A stretch of DNA of 64,000 nucleotides from Mesorhizobium denitrificans (GCF_003403035.1 NZ_QURN01000014.1:1-64000); one strand, 5' to 3'; shown: positions 34,287 to 47,599, counted from the first letter of the stretch. Notes: generated by a model from the letters alone, not told the origin. Translations and numbers: made by a program.

Positions 34287-35230
34287 TCGGCTGGAGCTGG
34301 TTGCTCCGGATATAGCTTTTCCAGAATCGGAAGGTAGGCAACGCCTTCACGAAGCAGGAAATCGTTGAACGTCGCCATTGCAGGAGAAATGGCGCGGTCT
34401 GCACGCATGACGCCGAACCATTGGCGGCGGATCGGCATGCCGACCACGTCCAGCACGACCAGACGCCCGACCTCGACCTCCAACGCGATTGTATGTGCGG
34501 AGATGAAGGCAACCCCTAGCCCGGCCATAACAGCCTGCTTGATGGTTTCGTTGGAACCCATTTCCACGCCGAGTTCATCAATGCGACCGGGTATGTCTGA
34601 AAAGAATATCTCCAGCGAGATGCGCGTTCCCGATCCCGGCTCGCGAACCAGAAATGTCTCTTCCGCAATGCGCCGCTTGGTGATGTCTCGACTGCGAGCC
34701 AAGGGGTGATCGGGCGCCGCGACGATGACCAAAGGATGATCGCCGAAGGGTGTAGCACGCACGGGAATCGCACGGGCGGGACGCCCCATCAGCGCGATGT
34801 CTACTGCATGGTCCTTCAGCATGTCGATGATTTCAGCGCGGTTGCCGATGGACAGGCGCATGTCGATTGCTGGATGGAGTTTCGCGAACCCGGCCATTAG
34901 CCGTGGCGCAAAATATTTGGCGGTGGAGACGACGCCGAGCTTGAGGCTGCCCGCACGAACGCCCTTCAACGCGTCGATTTCATCCGACAGGACCCGCAGG
35001 CGCTCCTGTACGGATTGCGCGGCATCAATGACTGCCAAACCTGCGGCGGTGGGACGCATGCCCTCTTGCGTGCGGTCAAACAGCGCCAGTCCGATCTCCT
35101 CCTCAGCTTGCCGGAGCTGGATCGTAACCGCCGGAGCTGTCAGAGATAAGGTATTGGCAGCACTGCTTATTTTGCCGTGAATGGCAATTTCCTGAATAGT
35201 GCGAAGCTGCTTGAGCGAAAGATTGCGCAT
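34274..35230 (-). CDS. cbbR: LysR-type regulator CbbR of the Calvin-cycle operon
   Basis: 318 aa. N-terminal HTH (LKQLRTIQEIAIHGKISSAANTLSLTAPAVTIQLRQAEEEIG) and a C-terminal co-inducer domain. It is transcribed divergently from cbbF, the standard arrangement for CbbR, which activates cbb operons in response to metabolites such as RuBP or NADPH. The 125-bp gap carries several GTAAA half-sites. Confidence 0.92.
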   Translation of the reverse strand: MRNLSLKQLRTIQEIAIHGKISSAANTLSLTAPAVTIQLRQAEEEIGLALFDRTQEGMRPTAAGLAVIDAAQSVQERLRVLSDEIDALKGVRAGSLKLGVVSTAKYFAPRLMAGFAKLHPAIDMRLSIGNRAEIIDMLKDHAVDIALMGRPARAIPVRATPFGDHPLVIVAAPDHPLARSRDITKRRIAEETFLVREPGSGTRISLEIFFSDIPGRIDELGVEMGSNETIKQAVMAGLGVAFISAHTIALEVEVGRLVVLDVVGMPIRRQWFGVMRADRAISPAMATFNDFLLREGVAYLPILEKLYPEQPAPADQRR

Positions 35231-35236
35231 GGCTTA

Positions 35237-35293
35237 GAGTAAATTATTTTTATCGCTTGCGTAAAGTCATTAAAATTTACTCATACACGTAAA
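35237..35293. promoter_or_regulatory. cbbR: Probable CbbR-binding region between cbbR and cbbF
   Basis: GAGTAAATT (35237-35245) and AATTTACTC (35274-35282) make a perfect 9-bp inverted repeat, and TTTAC (35276-35280) with GTAAA (35289-35293) makes a second, LysR-type palindrome with an 8-base spacer. A further GTAAA lies at 35261-35265. These TNA-type elements fit known CbbR boxes. The cbbF start is 63 bp downstream with GGGAGGA before it. Confidence 0.65.
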
Positions 35294-35355
35294 GCTGTTT
35301 CGTTCTGCCCAGACCCCGCGCCGAGCTGCGCACTCAAGGGGTCCGGGAGGACGAC

Positions 35356-36399
35356 ATGGCCGCGGCCACACTCGATGCATTTTTGAATTCCTTCGCCAGC
35401 GGCGACGTGCGTATCCGCGCTGCTGTTGCTGAGACGGTGTGGCTGCTTTCGCGTGCTGCGCTGCGGGTTCGCGACACGATACTGCAAGGAACGCAGGACA
35501 CAGGTGCAACAACGGGACGGCAGAATGCCGATGGCGACTCGCAGAAGGATCTGGATGTCGTCGCGGACAATATTTTTCTGGACGCCATGCGCCGCGCACC
35601 GGTTGCGTTCTATGCCTCGGAAGAAATCGAGAAACCTGTGGCGCTCACCGTTGGCGCACCTCTGGCGGTTGCAATCGATCCGCTGGACGGATCGTCCAAT
35701 ATTGAGTCGAACGTTTCCATAGGAACGATTTTTTCTCTCCTCCCTGCCTCAGGCGGCGGGGCAACAGACCCTGCCGCCATTTTTTTGCAGCCGGGGAGAA
35801 AGCAACTGGCGGCGGGATTTTTCATCTACGGACCGCAACTTGCGCTAGTGCTGTCGCTGGGCAGCGGCACACACATCTTCGCTTTCTCGACGCGTCTCGG
35901 CGCGTATGTGCAAATCCATGAGAGCCGGATCATTCCGGCGAAGACCTCTGAATTCGCAATCAACGCCGCCAACTACCGGCATTGGAGCGAGGCGGTTCGG
36001 CTCTATGTCGATGATTGCCTGAAGGGCGCGGATGGGCCGCGCGAGCGCGATTTCAACATGCGCTGGATCGCGTCGCTGGTCGCTGACGCTTATCGAATCC
36101 TCATCCGCGGTGGCGTGTTCTGCTACCCCGCCGACCAACGCAAGGGATATGGGCAAGGCCGACTGCGGCTGGTCTATGAAGCTAGCCCGATAGCGTTCCT
36201 GATCGAACAAGCAGGCGGCAAGGCGACCGACTGCATCGACCCGATACTCGACCTGGTGCCGGAATCGCTGCACCAGCGCGTGCCGTTCTGCTTCGGCTCC
36301 AGGAAGGAAGTCGAGCGCATCGGCCGCTACCACCTCGAACCCTCCGCGATTGGCGAACGGCATCCGCTGTTCGGCAATCGCGGACTATTCAGGGCGTGA
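35356..36399 (+). CDS. cbbF: Fructose-1,6-bisphosphatase class I
   Basis: 347 aa. The metal-binding AIDPLDGSSNIESNVSIGTIF stretch near residue 110 and the C-terminal PIAFLIEQAGGKATDCIDPILD are diagnostic. It dephosphorylates FBP (and often sedoheptulose bisphosphate) in the Calvin cycle. It is the first gene of the cbbFPTLSX operon, seven bases upstream of cbbP. The Shine-Dalgarno GGGAGGA is well placed before the ATG at 35356. Confidence 0.93.
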   Translation: MAAATLDAFLNSFASGDVRIRAAVAETVWLLSRAALRVRDTILQGTQDTGATTGRQNADGDSQKDLDVVADNIFLDAMRRAPVAFYASEEIEKPVALTVGAPLAVAIDPLDGSSNIESNVSIGTIFSLLPASGGGATDPAAIFLQPGRKQLAAGFFIYGPQLALVLSLGSGTHIFAFSTRLGAYVQIHESRIIPAKTSEFAINAANYRHWSEAVRLYVDDCLKGADGPRERDFNMRWIASLVADAYRILIRGGVFCYPADQRKGYGQGRLRLVYEASPIAFLIEQAGGKATDCIDPILDLVPESLHQRVPFCFGSRKEVERIGRYHLEPSAIGERHPLFGNRGLFRA

Positions 36400-36406
36400 G
36401 GCGCGC

Positions 36407-37279
36407 ATGTCGGCGAAGCACCCTATCATCTCGATCACCGGCTCGTCCGGCGCAGGCACGACCTCCGTCAAGCGCGTGTTCGAGCAGATTTTCCGTCGCG
36501 AGAAGATCGAGGCCGCTTTCATCGAAGGTGATGCGTTCCATCGGTATGACCGCATGGGCATGAAAACCAAGGTCGCGGAAGAAGAGAAGAACGGCAATCC
36601 GAACTTCACCCACTTCAACGCCGAGGCGAACGAACTTGAAGTTCTGCAAGAGGTGTTCAGCGAATATGGGCGCAAGGGCAAAGGCCGCACGCGCACATAC
36701 GTCCATGATGAGGACGAGGCGCAACAATATAACTCGCCGCCGGGCACCTTCACGCCGTGGAGGGAATTCGGCGAAAGCGACCTGCTGTTCTACGAAGGGC
36801 TGCATGGCTGCGCAGTGACCGAAAAGGTGGACCTCGCCAAGCTGGCCGACCTCAAGATCGGCGTCGTCCCTGTCATCAATCTGGAATGGATTCAGAAGAT
36901 CCACCGCGACCGCGCGACGCGCGGCTATTCGACCGAGGCGGTGGTTGACGTGATCCTTCGGCGGATGCCGGATTACACGCGCTTCATCGTGCCGCAATTT
37001 GCGCTGACCAACATCAATTTCCAGCGCGTGCCGATCGTGGATACGTCCAACCCGTTCATCGCGCGGTGGATACCGACGCCCGATGAATCGATGCTGGTGA
37101 TCCGGTTCGCCAATCCCCGCGGGATCGATTTTCCCTACCTGCTGTCGATGATTCACGACTCTTTCATGAGCCGCGCGAACTCCATCGTGGTGCCGGGCAA
37201 CAAGCTCGATCTCGCAATGCAACTCATACTGACGCCGCTCATCCTGCAGCTCATCGAGCGCAAGCGGCGGGTTTCCTGA
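36407..37279 (+). CDS. cbbP: Phosphoribulokinase
   Basis: 290 aa, the proteobacterial octameric-type PRK. P-loop GSSGAGTTSV at residues 12-21, then FIEGDAFHRYDR and FYEGLHGCAV. It makes RuBP from ribulose-5-phosphate and ATP. The start at 36407 is chosen by alignment; the open frame runs to 36350 inside cbbF. It sits between cbbF and cbbT in the operon. Confidence 0.95.
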   Translation: MSAKHPIISITGSSGAGTTSVKRVFEQIFRREKIEAAFIEGDAFHRYDRMGMKTKVAEEEKNGNPNFTHFNAEANELEVLQEVFSEYGRKGKGRTRTYVHDEDEAQQYNSPPGTFTPWREFGESDLLFYEGLHGCAVTEKVDLAKLADLKIGVVPVINLEWIQKIHRDRATRGYSTEAVVDVILRRMPDYTRFIVPQFALTNINFQRVPIVDTSNPFIARWIPTPDESMLVIRFANPRGIDFPYLLSMIHDSFMSRANSIVVPGNKLDLAMQLILTPLILQLIERKRRVS

Positions 37280-37291
37280 CGGGAGAATTTC

Positions 37292-40800
<3,509 letters not shown>

Positions 40801-40820
40801 GATCGAAAGGAACCAACACC

Positions 40821-41243
40821 ATGCGCATTACCCAAGGCGCTTTCTCCTTCCTGCCCGACCTGACCGATGAGCAGATTGCATCGCAGGCACAATACTGCAT
40901 CGACAATGGCTGGGCCGTCAGCCTTGAGTTCACGGATGACCCACACCCGCGCAACACCTATTGGGAAATGTGGGGCCACCCCATGTTCGATAATCCAGAC
41001 GCGGCGGCGCTGGTCATGGAGTTGAAAGAGTGCCGCAAGGTCTATGGCGACCGCTACATCCGGTTGGTCGCGTTTGATGCTTCGCACGGTTGGGAGTCGG
41101 TGAAGCTGTCCTTCATCGTCAACCGGCCGACAGACGAGCCGGGCTTCCGACTGGCGCGGCAGGAAGGACGTGGCCGCCTCGTTCGTTACACGACCACGCC
41201 TTATGCAACTGATCGGGCGGCGGGCTCGCGCTACGGAGCCTGA
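40821..41243 (+). CDS. cbbS: RuBisCO form I small subunit (red type)
   Basis: 140 aa. [20 protein letters not shown] opening and [20 protein letters not shown] are standard for red-type small subunits, as is the C-terminal extension ([17 protein letters not shown]), which forms the extra beta-hairpin lining the central pore in this type. It starts 20 bp after cbbL with GAAAGGA upstream. A frame open at 40797 gives a longer start that is not used. Confidence 0.96.
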   Translation: MRITQGAFSFLPDLTDEQIASQAQYCIDNGWAVSLEFTDDPHPRNTYWEMWGHPMFDNPDAAALVMELKECRKVYGDRYIRLVAFDASHGWESVKLSFIVNRPTDEPGFRLARQEGRGRLVRYTTTPYATDRAAGSRYGA

Positions 41244-41268
41244 GCGGCAAGCCACAGGAGGATGAACG

Positions 41269-42198
41269 ATGGCCGCAGCAGAAGCGCTGATTGAAACGAC
41301 CGAACTGCCCGCGACGGTTGATCTGCGCGCTGAATTCGAGACGTCCGGCGTGAAGGACGTTCTCGAAGAACTGGACCGCGAGTTGATTGGCCTTGCGCCG
41401 GTGAAGCGGCGCATTCGCGAGACGGCGGCGCTGCTGCTGGTGGAACGTGCGCGCAGGTCCATGGGGCTCGCGCACGAGACGCCAACGCTGCACATGTCTT
41501 TCACCGGGAACCCCGGCACAGGCAAGACAACCGTGGCGCTGCGCATGGCCAATCTGCTGCATCGCCTCGGCTACATCCGCAAAGGCCATCTGGTGTCGGT
41601 GACGCGCGACGATCTGGTTGGGCAGTACATTGGGCACACCGCACCCAAGACGAAAGAAATTCTCAAAAAAGCGATGGGCGGCGTGCTGTTTATCGATGAG
41701 GCGTATTACCTCTATCGGCCAGAGAACGAGCGCGACTATGGGCAGGAATCGATAGAGATTCTACTGCAGGTGATGGAAAATCAGCGCGACGATCTGGTGG
41801 TTATACTGGCTGGCTATTCAGACCGCATGGATCGGTTTTTCGAAAGCAATCCGGGGTTCCGCTCTCGCATCGCGCATCACATCGATTTTCCCGACTATAA
41901 CGACGATGAGTTGTTCCGCATCGCCGAGACGATGCTGGCGCGACAGAACTACCAGCTCGATCAGGATGGAGGCAAAGCGCTGGTGGATTACATCGCCAAG
42001 CGGCGGACACAGCCGCACTTTGCAAACGCCCGCTCAATTCGCAACGCATTGGACAGAGCGCGGTTGCGGCAAGCCAACCGGCTGTTTGAACATAGCACCG
42101 GGGCACTCGATGCTCACGCACTCTCTACCATTGCGGCGGAGGACATAAGGGCGAGCCGCGTGTTCACGGCGCCTGCATTTCCCGTTCAGGGCACTTGA
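41269..42198 (+). CDS. cbbX: Red-type RuBisCO activase CbbX
   Basis: 309 aa AAA+ protein. Walker [10 protein letters not shown] (residues 80-88), Walker [11 protein letters not shown], sensor-1 region [12 protein letters not shown] and arginine finger region PGFRSRI. CbbX frees inhibited red-type RuBisCO by pulling on the CbbL C-terminus and is itself stimulated by RuBP. It is separated from cbbS by 25 bp. Its stop overlaps a possible TTG start of the small gene that follows. Confidence 0.95.
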   Translation: MAAAEALIETTELPATVDLRAEFETSGVKDVLEELDRELIGLAPVKRRIRETAALLLVERARRSMGLAHETPTLHMSFTGNPGTGKTTVALRMANLLHRLGYIRKGHLVSVTRDDLVGQYIGHTAPKTKEILKKAMGGVLFIDEAYYLYRPENERDYGQESIEILLQVMENQRDDLVVILAGYSDRMDRFFESNPGFRSRIAHHIDFPDYNDDELFRIAETMLARQNYQLDQDGGKALVDYIAKRRTQPHFANARSIRNALDRARLRQANRLFEHSTGALDAHALSTIAAEDIRASRVFTAPAFPVQGT

Positions 42199-42257
42199 AA
42201 GTCGCGCAGCAAGGCTCAAAAATGGGCGAACCAGGATCGCCCCAGCCGGAGCCAGAA

Positions 42258-42566
42258 ATGATCAAGCACTGCGTTTTCTTTCGTTTTCGCAAGGATGTTC
42301 AGGACGCGGCAATCGCCGATATTATGACGCGCTTCGAGCAACTCGTCGGGACAATACCCGGCGTGCTGAACGTTACAGCCGGAACGAATGTGAGCCCGGA
42401 GGGGTTGGACCACGGATTTACGCATGGCTTCGTGATGGACATCGAAAGCGAGCAATTGCGCGATGCCTATCTCATCCATCCAGAACACACAGCCATTTCC
42501 GAAGATCTGCTGCCGCTGCTCGCAGGCGGAATTGCCGGCGTGACAGTGTTCGATTTAAAGGCGTGA
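42258..42566 (+). CDS. Dabb-family (stress-response A/B barrel) protein
   Basis: 102 aa from the ATG at 42258 (GGAG six bases upstream); a TTG at 42195 would overlap the cbbX stop. MIKHCVFFRFRKDVQ opening and FTHGFVMDIESEQLRDAYLIHPEH pattern match the Dabb ferredoxin-like barrel family. The function of these proteins is mostly unknown. It is the last gene of the cbb transcript and may have a minor role connected with carbon metabolism, which is inference. Confidence 0.75.
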   Translation: MIKHCVFFRFRKDVQDAAIADIMTRFEQLVGTIPGVLNVTAGTNVSPEGLDHGFTHGFVMDIESEQLRDAYLIHPEHTAISEDLLPLLAGGIAGVTVFDLKA

Positions 42567-42603
42567 CACCGGGAGTTATTTACCCCTCATCCGCCTGACG
42601 GCG

Positions 42604-44214
42604 CTATTGCAAAATAAGCTGCGCCGCCTTCTCCGCGATCATCACGACAGGCGCGTGCGTGTTGCCGGAAACAATGGTCGGCATGATAGACGCATCGGCG
42701 ATGCGCAGACGACCGACGCCGTGAACACGCAATCTATCGTCCACGACTGCCATCTTGTCCGAACCCATGCGGGCGGTTCCGACAGGATGGAAAATCGTGG
42801 TAGCGATGTCGCCAGCCGCACGCGCCAAATCCTCGGCGCTCTGGATTTGCGTGCCAGGCTTCAACTCGCGTGGCGTATATGTTTCCATCCGCTTTGTCGC
42901 CATCAGGCGACGAGCCGCAAGAATGGAATCTGCCGCGACCTGCCGGTCAGCAGGTGTGGACAAATAGTTCGGAGCAATGTGCGGGTGCGTGTTGGGATCA
43001 CGCGAGACAATGCGCACCGAGCCGCGCGATTCAGGACGCAGGTTGCAGACCGAAACCGTGATTGCGGGATAGCTGTGCAGAGGCTCGCCAAAGCGATCCA
43101 GCGATAGCGGCTGAACGTGAAACTCGATGTTTGGCGTGGCGTACTGGCTGCCGGATTTCATGAAAATGCCGAGCTGGCTTGGGGCCATCGACATGGGTCC
43201 GCTGCGCTTCAGCAGATATTCCAGGGCGATGCCGACCTTGCCGGAAAGGCGCGCCTGCCGCTCGTTCAGCGTGGTAGCACCCGTGATGCCGAACACCGTT
43301 CTGATCTGAAGATGATCCTGCAGGTTCTCGCCCACACCGGGCAATTCGTGCACAACTTCTATGCCTTGTGACGCGAGCAGATCGCCGGGGCCAATGCCCG
43401 AAAGCTGGAGGATTTGAGGTGTACCGATAGCGCCGGCGCTCAGCACCAACTCACCATCGACATGGGCGATGGCGGGCTTACCGTTGACGATCAGTTCGAC
43501 GGACGTAACCGCACCGCCTTCCAGCTTTAGGCGCTCGACGGTTGCGTGCGTGATAACGCGGAGATTTTGACGCCCCATTGCCGGACGAAGGAAAGCACGC
43601 ACGGCGTTGAATCGGATGCCGTTTTTCTGGTTCACCTCGAAATAGCCGGAGCCGAGATTATCGCCGCCGTTGAAATCATCGGTTTTGGGCACGCCGATTT
43701 CTTCGGCTGCCTCGCGCACCGCATCGAGAATAGGCCATGAAAGGCGCTGCCTTTCGACGCGAAGCTCGCCCTTTTGGCCGTGCCACGGCTCGCCACGCGA
43801 CTGATGGTTTTCGGATTTGACGAATAGCGGCAGCACATCATCCCAACCCCAGCCGACATTTCCAAGCTGTCGCCAGTGATCGTAATCCGCCGCCTGCCCG
43901 CGCATGTAGATCATGCCGTTGATGGAGGAACAGCCGCCAAGCACCTTGCCGCGAGGATAGGCCAGAGAGCGGCCATTCAGACCAGGTTCCTGCACAGTGG
44001 CGTAACCCCAATCGGTACGCGGATTGCCCATGCAATAGAGATAGCCAACCGGAATGTAGACCCAGTGATACCGGTCGGAGCCGCCCGCCTCCAGCAGCAG
44101 AACGCGGCTGCGGCCATCTGCGGAAAGGCGATTGGCAAGGACGCATCCCGCCGATCCAGCCCCAACGACGATATAGTCAAAGCGGCCCAGATTCAGTCTA
44201 TCAGGCACGATCAA
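42604..44214 (-). CDS. GMC-family alcohol/choline dehydrogenase
   Basis: 536 aa. FAD motif VVGAGSAGCVLANRLS with EAGGSD after it, GMC signature 1 (GKVLGGCSSINGMIYMRG), catalytic FHPVGTARMG and closing GNTHAPVVMIAEKAA. It resembles choline dehydrogenase (BetA) but a broad alcohol range is possible. Its start overlaps the stop of livM, so it is translated with the Liv-type importer and probably oxidises the imported alcohol. No signal peptide is seen. Confidence 0.88.
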   Translation of the reverse strand: MIVPDRLNLGRFDYIVVGAGSAGCVLANRLSADGRSRVLLLEAGGSDRYHWVYIPVGYLYCMGNPRTDWGYATVQEPGLNGRSLAYPRGKVLGGCSSINGMIYMRGQAADYDHWRQLGNVGWGWDDVLPLFVKSENHQSRGEPWHGQKGELRVERQRLSWPILDAVREAAEEIGVPKTDDFNGGDNLGSGYFEVNQKNGIRFNAVRAFLRPAMGRQNLRVITHATVERLKLEGGAVTSVELIVNGKPAIAHVDGELVLSAGAIGTPQILQLSGIGPGDLLASQGIEVVHELPGVGENLQDHLQIRTVFGITGATTLNERQARLSGKVGIALEYLLKRSGPMSMAPSQLGIFMKSGSQYATPNIEFHVQPLSLDRFGEPLHSYPAITVSVCNLRPESRGSVRIVSRDPNTHPHIAPNYLSTPADRQVAADSILAARRLMATKRMETYTPRELKPGTQIQSAEDLARAAGDIATTIFHPVGTARMGSDKMAVVDDRLRVHGVGRLRIADASIMPTIVSGNTHAPVVMIAEKAAQLILQ

Positions 44215-45191
44215 TTTCCTGCGGATTTGCGCCGGTCGATATAGGCGTAGATTTCACCCACGATGCCACGCCGGAAGATCAGCACGCAGATCATGAAGAT
44301 GAGGCCGGTCGCGATGGTTACGGGAAATTCGGAAGTAGCGAGCGCGTTCTGAAGCGTAACAACAATGCCCGCGCCGACAATTGGCCCGATCAAGGTGCCG
44401 ATGCCGCCGAGCAGCGTCATGAGGATGACTTCACCGGACATCTGCCAGGTGACGTCGGTCAAGGTGGCGAACTGGAACACCAGCGCCTTGAGCCCACCCG
44501 CAAGACCGGCGAGCGCCGCGGACATGACGAATGCGCCAAGCTTGTAGTTCTGGACGGAGTAGCCCAGCGAGATCGCGCGATTTTCGTTTTCGCGGATGGA
44601 GCGCAGGATCATCCCATAGGGCGAATTGACGATGCGCCAGATTGCAACGACGCCGAGGAGGAACACGACCAGCACGAAATAATACATGTTGTGCTCATTG
44701 TGCAGATCGATCAGGCCACCGAGCAGCGTGCCGCGCGGCACGCCTTGAATGCCATCCTCACCGCCGGTAAACGGCGCTTGCACGCAGAAGAAAAAGAACA
44801 TTTGCGACAGCGCCAGCGTAATCATGGCGAAGTAAATGCCTTGCCGCCGGATGGCGAGAAAGCCGATGACAAGGCCGAGAACTGCAGCGCCGAGCACGCC
44901 AACAAGGATGCCGATTTCCGGCGGCAACCCCCAGACTTTTACCGCATGGGCGGTGAAATAAGCCGCGCCGCCAAAAAAAGCAGCGTGGCCAAACGACAGA
45001 AGCCCCGTGTAGCCAAGCAAGAGATTGAACGCGCAGGCAAAGAGCGCGAAGCACATCATCTTCATCAGGAAGATGGGGTAGATGAAGAAGGGCGCGGCCA
45101 GCAGTCCGACAAGCGCAAGGCCAAGCAGGATCGTCTCGATGCGCAGCGCGACTGGCTTTTCTGCGGTGGTTTCGATGGCTGCTCTGGACAT
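44211..45191 (-). CDS. livM: Branched-chain-type ABC transporter permease LivM
   Basis: 326 aa with about eight to nine spans and the LivM motif YGMILRSIRENENRAISLGYSVQNYKL, preceded by GYTGLLSFGHAAFFGGAAY. The start at 45191 is one base after the livH stop; the frame also allows 45209. It forms the membrane channel with LivH. The GMC dehydrogenase gene follows with a four-base overlap, which suggests the solute is an alcohol rather than an amino acid. Confidence 0.88.
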   Translation of the reverse strand: MSRAAIETTAEKPVALRIETILLGLALVGLLAAPFFIYPIFLMKMMCFALFACAFNLLLGYTGLLSFGHAAFFGGAAYFTAHAVKVWGLPPEIGILVGVLGAAVLGLVIGFLAIRRQGIYFAMITLALSQMFFFFCVQAPFTGGEDGIQGVPRGTLLGGLIDLHNEHNMYYFVLVVFLLGVVAIWRIVNSPYGMILRSIRENENRAISLGYSVQNYKLGAFVMSAALAGLAGGLKALVFQFATLTDVTWQMSGEVILMTLLGGIGTLIGPIVGAGIVVTLQNALATSEFPVTIATGLIFMICVLIFRRGIVGEIYAYIDRRKSAGN

Positions 45192-45192
45192 A

Positions 45193-46074
45193 TCAGGCGT
45201 CCCTTCCAAACAGACCGGCAGGCCGCATCAGAAGCACAATGGCCATGATGACGAACACGACAATGTTCGACGCCTCGGGGTAGAACACCTTCGTCAACCC
45301 CTCTGCCACACCGAGCATATAGCCGGTGACGATTGCGCCGAGAATGGAACCCATGCCGCCGATGACGACCACCGCGAACACAACGATGATGAGGTTCGAA
45401 CCCATGAGCGGACTGACCTGATAAACCGGCGCGGCAAGCACGCCCGCCAATCCAGCCAGCGCTGCGCCAAGGCCATAGGTGAGGGTGAGCAGCAGCGGGA
45501 CATTGACGCCGAAAGCCTGCACAAGCTTCGGATTCTCGGTCGCCGCGCGAAGATAGGAGCCGAACTTCGTTTTCTCGATCAGCAGCCATGCAGCGATGCA
45601 GACGATGAGCGACGCAATGACCACCCAACCGCGATAGATCGGAAGGAACATGAAGCCGAGATTTACAGCGCCGGTGAGCGCTGGCGGGACGGGATAGGGA
45701 TTGCCCGACACGCCATAGTAATAGCGAAACACGCCTTCGATAACGAGCGCGAGGCCGAACGTGAAAAGCAGACCGTAGAGTGGATCGACATCGTAAAGCC
45801 GGGACAGCGCAAGCCGTTCGACAACAATGCCAAACAGGCCAACAAGCACGGGCGCGACGATCAAGGCAGGCCAGTAGCCAATGCCGCCAAAGGCCAGAAT
45901 TAAATAGGCAATGAACGCACCAAGCATATATTGCGCGCCATGCGCGAAGTTTATGACGCGCAGCAGACCGAAAATGATCGCAAGGCCAAGCGACAGCATC
46001 GCGTAGAACGAGCCATTGATCAGGCCGACCAGCAACTGCCCCGCAAACGCCTGAATGGGAATGCCGAAGATCAT
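45193..46074 (-). CDS. livH: Branched-chain-type ABC transporter permease LivH
   Basis: 293 aa with about eight spans; LGLAIIFGLLRVINFAHGAQYMLGA is the LivH signature and FGSYLRAATENPKLVQAFGVN the coupling loop. It lies three bases after livF on the minus strand and directly before livM. It is a subunit of the Liv-type importer encoded at 44211-48846. Confidence 0.9.
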   Translation of the reverse strand: MIFGIPIQAFAGQLLVGLINGSFYAMLSLGLAIIFGLLRVINFAHGAQYMLGAFIAYLILAFGGIGYWPALIVAPVLVGLFGIVVERLALSRLYDVDPLYGLLFTFGLALVIEGVFRYYYGVSGNPYPVPPALTGAVNLGFMFLPIYRGWVVIASLIVCIAAWLLIEKTKFGSYLRAATENPKLVQAFGVNVPLLLTLTYGLGAALAGLAGVLAAPVYQVSPLMGSNLIIVVFAVVVIGGMGSILGAIVTGYMLGVAEGLTKVFYPEASNIVVFVIMAIVLLMRPAGLFGRDA

Positions 46075-46077
46075 GGT

Positions 46078-46782
46078 TCAGACTCCCAGCACTTCATGAA
46101 GTTCGCCCATGCGGCTTTCAAGTTCCTCGACCGGAAAATGCGAGACAACCTTACCGTGATCCATCAGGTAGAAACGGTCGGCGATCTTGCTGGCGAAATG
46201 GAAATTCTGCTCGACCAAGAGCACGGTCATGCCGCGCCGCTTGAGTTCAGCCAACAACTCGCCGATGCGCTGAACGATGACAGGCGCCAGCCCTTCGGTC
46301 GGCTCATCCAGCAGCAGCATCTTGTCGCCGGTACGCAACATGCGCGCAATCGCCAACATCTGCTGTTCGCCGCCGGAAAGCTTTGTGCCCGGACTGTTGC
46401 GCCGCTCTTTCAGATTGGGAAAGAGACTGAATATTTCCTCGATGCTCATGCCACCCTTCGCGACGACAGGCGGCAGGATCAGGTTTTCATCAACGGTGAG
46501 ACTCGCGAAGATGCCGCGCTCTTCCGGAACGTAGCCAATGCCGGTGCGGGCGGTCTTGTGAAGCGGCAGCGCAATCAGGTCTTTTCCATCAAAGTGGATG
46601 GAGCCGGTGCGTTTGCGGATCAGCCCCATAATGGCGCGCAGCGTCGTGGTTTTGCCAACGCCATTGCGACCGACAAGCGTAACCGTCTCGCCCGTGTTCA
46701 CGTCCAGATCGACGCCGTGCAGCGCGTGGCTTTCGCCATACCACGCATTGAGGCCGCGAACGGATAGCAGCGGCTCAGACAT
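46078..46782 (-). CDS. livF: ABC transporter ATP-binding protein LivF
   Basis: 234 aa. Walker A GRNGVGKTT near residue 38, signature LSGGEQQMLAIARML and Walker B LLLDEPTEGL; the VGYVPEERGIFASLTVDENL stretch marks LivF. The start at 46782 overlaps the 3' end of livG by eight bases; the frame open to 46920 is inside livG and not used. Confidence 0.92.
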   Translation of the reverse strand: MSEPLLSVRGLNAWYGESHALHGVDLDVNTGETVTLVGRNGVGKTTTLRAIMGLIRKRTGSIHFDGKDLIALPLHKTARTGIGYVPEERGIFASLTVDENLILPPVVAKGGMSIEEIFSLFPNLKERRNSPGTKLSGGEQQMLAIARMLRTGDKMLLLDEPTEGLAPVIVQRIGELLAELKRRGMTVLLVEQNFHFASKIADRFYLMDHGKVVSHFPVEELESRMGELHEVLGV

Positions 46783-47554
46783 GATCGGTACCCATATAGG
46801 CTTCGCGGACGCGCTCATCTTTGCTGATCGAAGCGTAATCACCAGATGCAATGACCTGACCATGTTGCAACACGCTGATGCCGTCGCAAATATCTGCGAC
46901 CACACTGAGATTATGCTCAACCATGAGAACGGCGCGATCCGCCGAAATGGTTTTGACCAATCGCGCTATAGCGCCGACATCCTCATGACCCATGCCAGCC
47001 ATCGGCTCGTCCAGCAGCAGCACCTTGGGTTCAAGCGCCAGCGTGGTCGCGATTTCCAGTACACGCTTGCGACCATAGGAAAGGTCCGCCGCCATGCGGT
47101 CGCGCGCATCGGACAGGCCAACCGCGTCAATGAGCTCTTCGGCGCGCGGGGTTAACACATCAAGCGCTGACATGGACCGCCAGAACTGCGTGGCCAAACC
47201 GTTGGGCCGCTGAAGCGCAACGCGAACATTATCCAACACGGTCAGGTACGGAAAGGTGGCCGAAATCTGGAACGAACGAACGACACCCATCTGCGCGACC
47301 TTGGCGGGTGGCGCGTTGGTGATGTCCTGCCCATCCAGCGTGATGGTGCCTGCCGTGGGCTGGAAAAACTTGGTGAGCAGGTTGAAGACTGTTGTCTTGC
47401 CCGCACCATTCGGACCAATGAGCGCGTGAATATTGCCGTGGCGAACGTCGAGGTCGACATCTTTGACGGCGGTAAATCCCATAAAATCTTTGCGCAGGCC
47501 GCGCGCGGAAAGAACAATTTCTCCGGCCTGCCTAGTATGCCCGGTCTGGCTCAC
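46775..47554 (-). CDS. livG: ABC transporter ATP-binding protein LivG
   Basis: 259 aa. Walker A GPNGAGKTT near residue 50, followed by VFNLLTKFFQPTAGTITLDGQD; signature LSYGRKRVLEIATTLALEPKVLLLDEPMAGM is the LivG form, including the BCA_ABC C-terminal tail. It is the first of the four energy/channel genes after the binding-protein gene and the stem-loop at 47600-47629. Confidence 0.9.
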   Translation of the reverse strand: MSQTGHTRQAGEIVLSARGLRKDFMGFTAVKDVDLDVRHGNIHALIGPNGAGKTTVFNLLTKFFQPTAGTITLDGQDITNAPPAKVAQMGVVRSFQISATFPYLTVLDNVRVALQRPNGLATQFWRSMSALDVLTPRAEELIDAVGLSDARDRMAADLSYGRKRVLEIATTLALEPKVLLLDEPMAGMGHEDVGAIARLVKTISADRAVLMVEHNLSVVADICDGISVLQHGQVIASGDYASISKDERVREAYMGTDHV

Positions 47555-47599
47555 GCCCGCCCTCGCCCTTTGAAGTCAATTGAAAAGGAATACGCCAGA

